NCBI GenBank assembly: GCA_000402295.1
Contig: AQRW01000067.1
Span: 1 to 6,153 of the forward strand
DNA: 6,153 nucleotides
Direction: 5' to 3'
Source: Candidatus Aerophobus profundus SCGC AAA252-L23
GTDB taxonomy: Bacteria > Aerophobota > Aerophobia > Aerophobales > Aerophobaceae
The notes under the pieces are model-generated. The model saw nothing but the letters and a program-made list of their open reading frames with translations. It had not been told where the DNA came from and did not search any database. Position numbers and translations under genes: made by a program. Shown here in pieces: positions 4,908 through 6,153 of the stretch. Within the stretch, counting starts at the first letter, position 1, and each line of letters opens with the position of its first letter.

Positions 4908-6153
4908 GGCCAGACGAGTAGCCAGTATTTTTCGGGAGATGGCTAATTTGCTTTCCATCAAGGGAGAGAATCCCTTCCGGATACGAGCTTATCGGAAAGC
5001 GGCGGATGTTTTTCAGTATTTTTCCGGTGATCTGGAGGAAGCCTATAAAAAAGGGGAGTTTAATAATGTTCCCGGGGTGGGCAAGGGAATACTGGAGAAA
5101 ATCGGTGTTATTCTTAAGACTGGTCGGCTCCCCGCTTATGAAGAGCTTAAGGCTGAGTTTCCCCCGGGCTTAATGGAAATTCTTTCTATTCCTGAGGTGG
5201 GTCCAAAAACGGTTAGGCTTCTCTATGAAAAGATGGGTATAGAGAGTATTGACCAGCTAAAAGAGGCTATTAAGAAAGAAAAGTTGCGTTACCTGCCTGG
5301 AATGGGGGCAAAATCTGAAGAGAATATTCTTCGAGGAATTAAGCTCCATCGGATGAGTCAGGGTCGCATTCTATTGGGACGGGCTCTACCGCTTGTTCAG
5401 GGAGTTATTCAGGAGCTTACGGAGAAGGCTTCCTCCTTTATAGACAAAATATCACCGGCTGGAAGTCTGAGAAGGGGGAAGGAAACCATTGGAGATATCG
5501 ATATTCTAGTGACTTCTTCTCATCCTTCAGCTTTAATGGATGCCTTTATTAGTCTCAGTTGTGTTCAAGATGTTCTGGCTCGAGGTCAAACCAAATCCAG
5601 TATTCTTACTCCCGAAGGTCTACAAATGGATTTAAGGGTAGTCTCGCCGAATTGTTTTGGAGCAGCCATTCAATATTTTACCGGCTCCAAATCTCATAAC
5701 ATTGCCCTGAGAGAAAGAGCGATAAAAAGGGGACTTAAGATTAACGAGTATGGCGTATTTGAGCAACAAGGCCACCGAATTGCCGGAGAAGAAGAAAAAG
5801 AAGTTTATAAATCTCTCCAGCTTTCTTTCATTCCTCCGGAGTTAAGGGAAGATAGGGGAGAAATTGCCGTCGCTGAGCAAGGATCTCTGCCAGAACTAAT
5901 TTGTGAAAAGGATATCCGGGGGGATTTTCATGTCCACAGCACCTGGAGTGATGGGAGAAATACTATAGAGGAAATGGTCAAGGAGGCTCTCTTTAGAGGG
6001 TATGAATATTTGGCTATTACTGACCATTCTTCTTCGCTTAAAGTAGCGGGAGGACTAAGTCCTGATCAGCTTTTTAATCAAGTAAAAAAGATAAGAGAAT
6101 TGGATTCCCGGATTAAGGGATTTCATATTTTTACCGGAACAGAGGTGGATATC
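4897..6153 (+). CDS. polX: DNA polymerase X family with PHP domain, 3'-truncated by window edge
   Basis: Bacterial family X polymerase for gap filling in DNA repair, with a C-terminal PHP domain known to act as a Mn-dependent 3'-5' exonuclease or AP-site nuclease in relatives. The frame is open for 419 codons to the edge; complete homologues are about 570 residues. The N-terminal 8-kDa region carries GENPFRIRAYRKAA (23-36), with helix-hairpin-helix motifs NNVPGVGKG (56-64), SIPEVGPKT (97-105) and YLPGMGAKS (132-140). The palm has AGSLRRGKETIGDIDIL (188-204) with Asp200 and Asp202, and the third Asp in MDLRVV (244-249). FTGSKSHN (261-268) and INEYGVF (282-288) follow. The PHP domain begins with DFHVHS (343-348), SDG (351-353), ITDHS (374-378) and TEVDI at the edge. 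All polymerase and visible PHP metal residues are intact. The ATG sits inside coaE (11-base overlap); AGGA is only three bases before it, with AAGGA farther upstream. Confidence 0.96.
   Translation, partial: MKIEARRVASIFREMANLLSIKGENPFRIRAYRKAADVFQYFSGDLEEAYKKGEFNNVPGVGKGILEKIGVILKTGRLPAYEELKAEFPPGLMEILSIPEVGPKTVRLLYEKMGIESIDQLKEAIKKEKLRYLPGMGAKSEENILRGIKLHRMSQGRILLGRALPLVQGVIQELTEKASSFIDKISPAGSLRRGKETIGDIDILVTSSHPSALMDAFISLSCVQDVLARGQTKSSILTPEGLQMDLRVVSPNCFGAAIQYFTGSKSHNIALRERAIKRGLKINEYGVFEQQGHRIAGEEEKEVYKSLQLSFIPPELREDRGEIAVAEQGSLPELICEKDIRGDFHVHSTWSDGRNTIEEMVKEALFRGYEYLAITDHSSSLKVAGGLSPDQLFNQVKKIRELDSRIKGFHIFTGTEVDI

Noticed and set aside
4662..4961. 99-codon minus-strand open frame across the coaE-polX junction
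   Set aside because: It runs antisense to conserved motifs of both coaE and polX and shows no family features.

Overview
The window looks like a stretch of a bacterial chromosome packed with core genes, all on the + strand. It is A/T-leaning and uses several non-ATG starts: TTG for the ftsZ-family gene and rph, and GTG for the small membrane protein. The FtsZ C-terminal peptide (LDIPTFLRKR), the DUF2273-type membrane protein and the PHP-bearing PolX polymerase together suggest a Gram-positive-like or Bacillota-adjacent lineage, possibly an uncultured anaerobic phylum such as Atribacterota. That placement is inference from protein flavour only. I see no mobile element, CRISPR array, tRNA, rRNA or prophage signal.

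Layout. Positions 1-968 hold the 3' part of pheS (phenylalanyl-tRNA synthetase alpha chain), cut off at the left edge. After 22 bases comes a complete but divergent FtsZ-family GTPase (991-2097), where pheT would usually be expected. A 77-residue two-helix membrane protein of DUF2273 type (2110-2343) follows and overlaps a stand-alone class I fumarase/tartrate dehydratase beta-type subunit (2330-2881). The next pair is rph (RNase PH, 2904-3632) and rdgB (house-cleaning NTP pyrophosphatase, 3617-4222), overlapping by 16 bases. An 82-base gap with a TATAAT-like box precedes coaE (dephospho-CoA kinase, 4305-4907). coaE overlaps by 11 bases the start of a PolX-family DNA polymerase with a PHP domain (4897 to the right edge, incomplete).

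How the genes fit together. Tight spacing and overlaps suggest one or two transcripts: pheS through rdgB, then coaE-polX, possibly with their own promoter. The products serve translation (PheS), cell division (FtsZ), tRNA 3'-end maturation (Rph), nucleotide-pool sanitation (RdgB), cofactor synthesis (CoaE) and DNA repair (PolX). rph-rdgB is a familiar pair.

The unusual points are an FtsZ-like protein with a normal catalytic T7 loop and C-terminal partner peptide but an altered nucleotide-binding signature, pheS without pheT next to it, and a fumarase beta-type subunit with no alpha subunit in the window. I did not find strong evidence for a new multi-gene system; these are oddities in a mostly ordinary housekeeping region.
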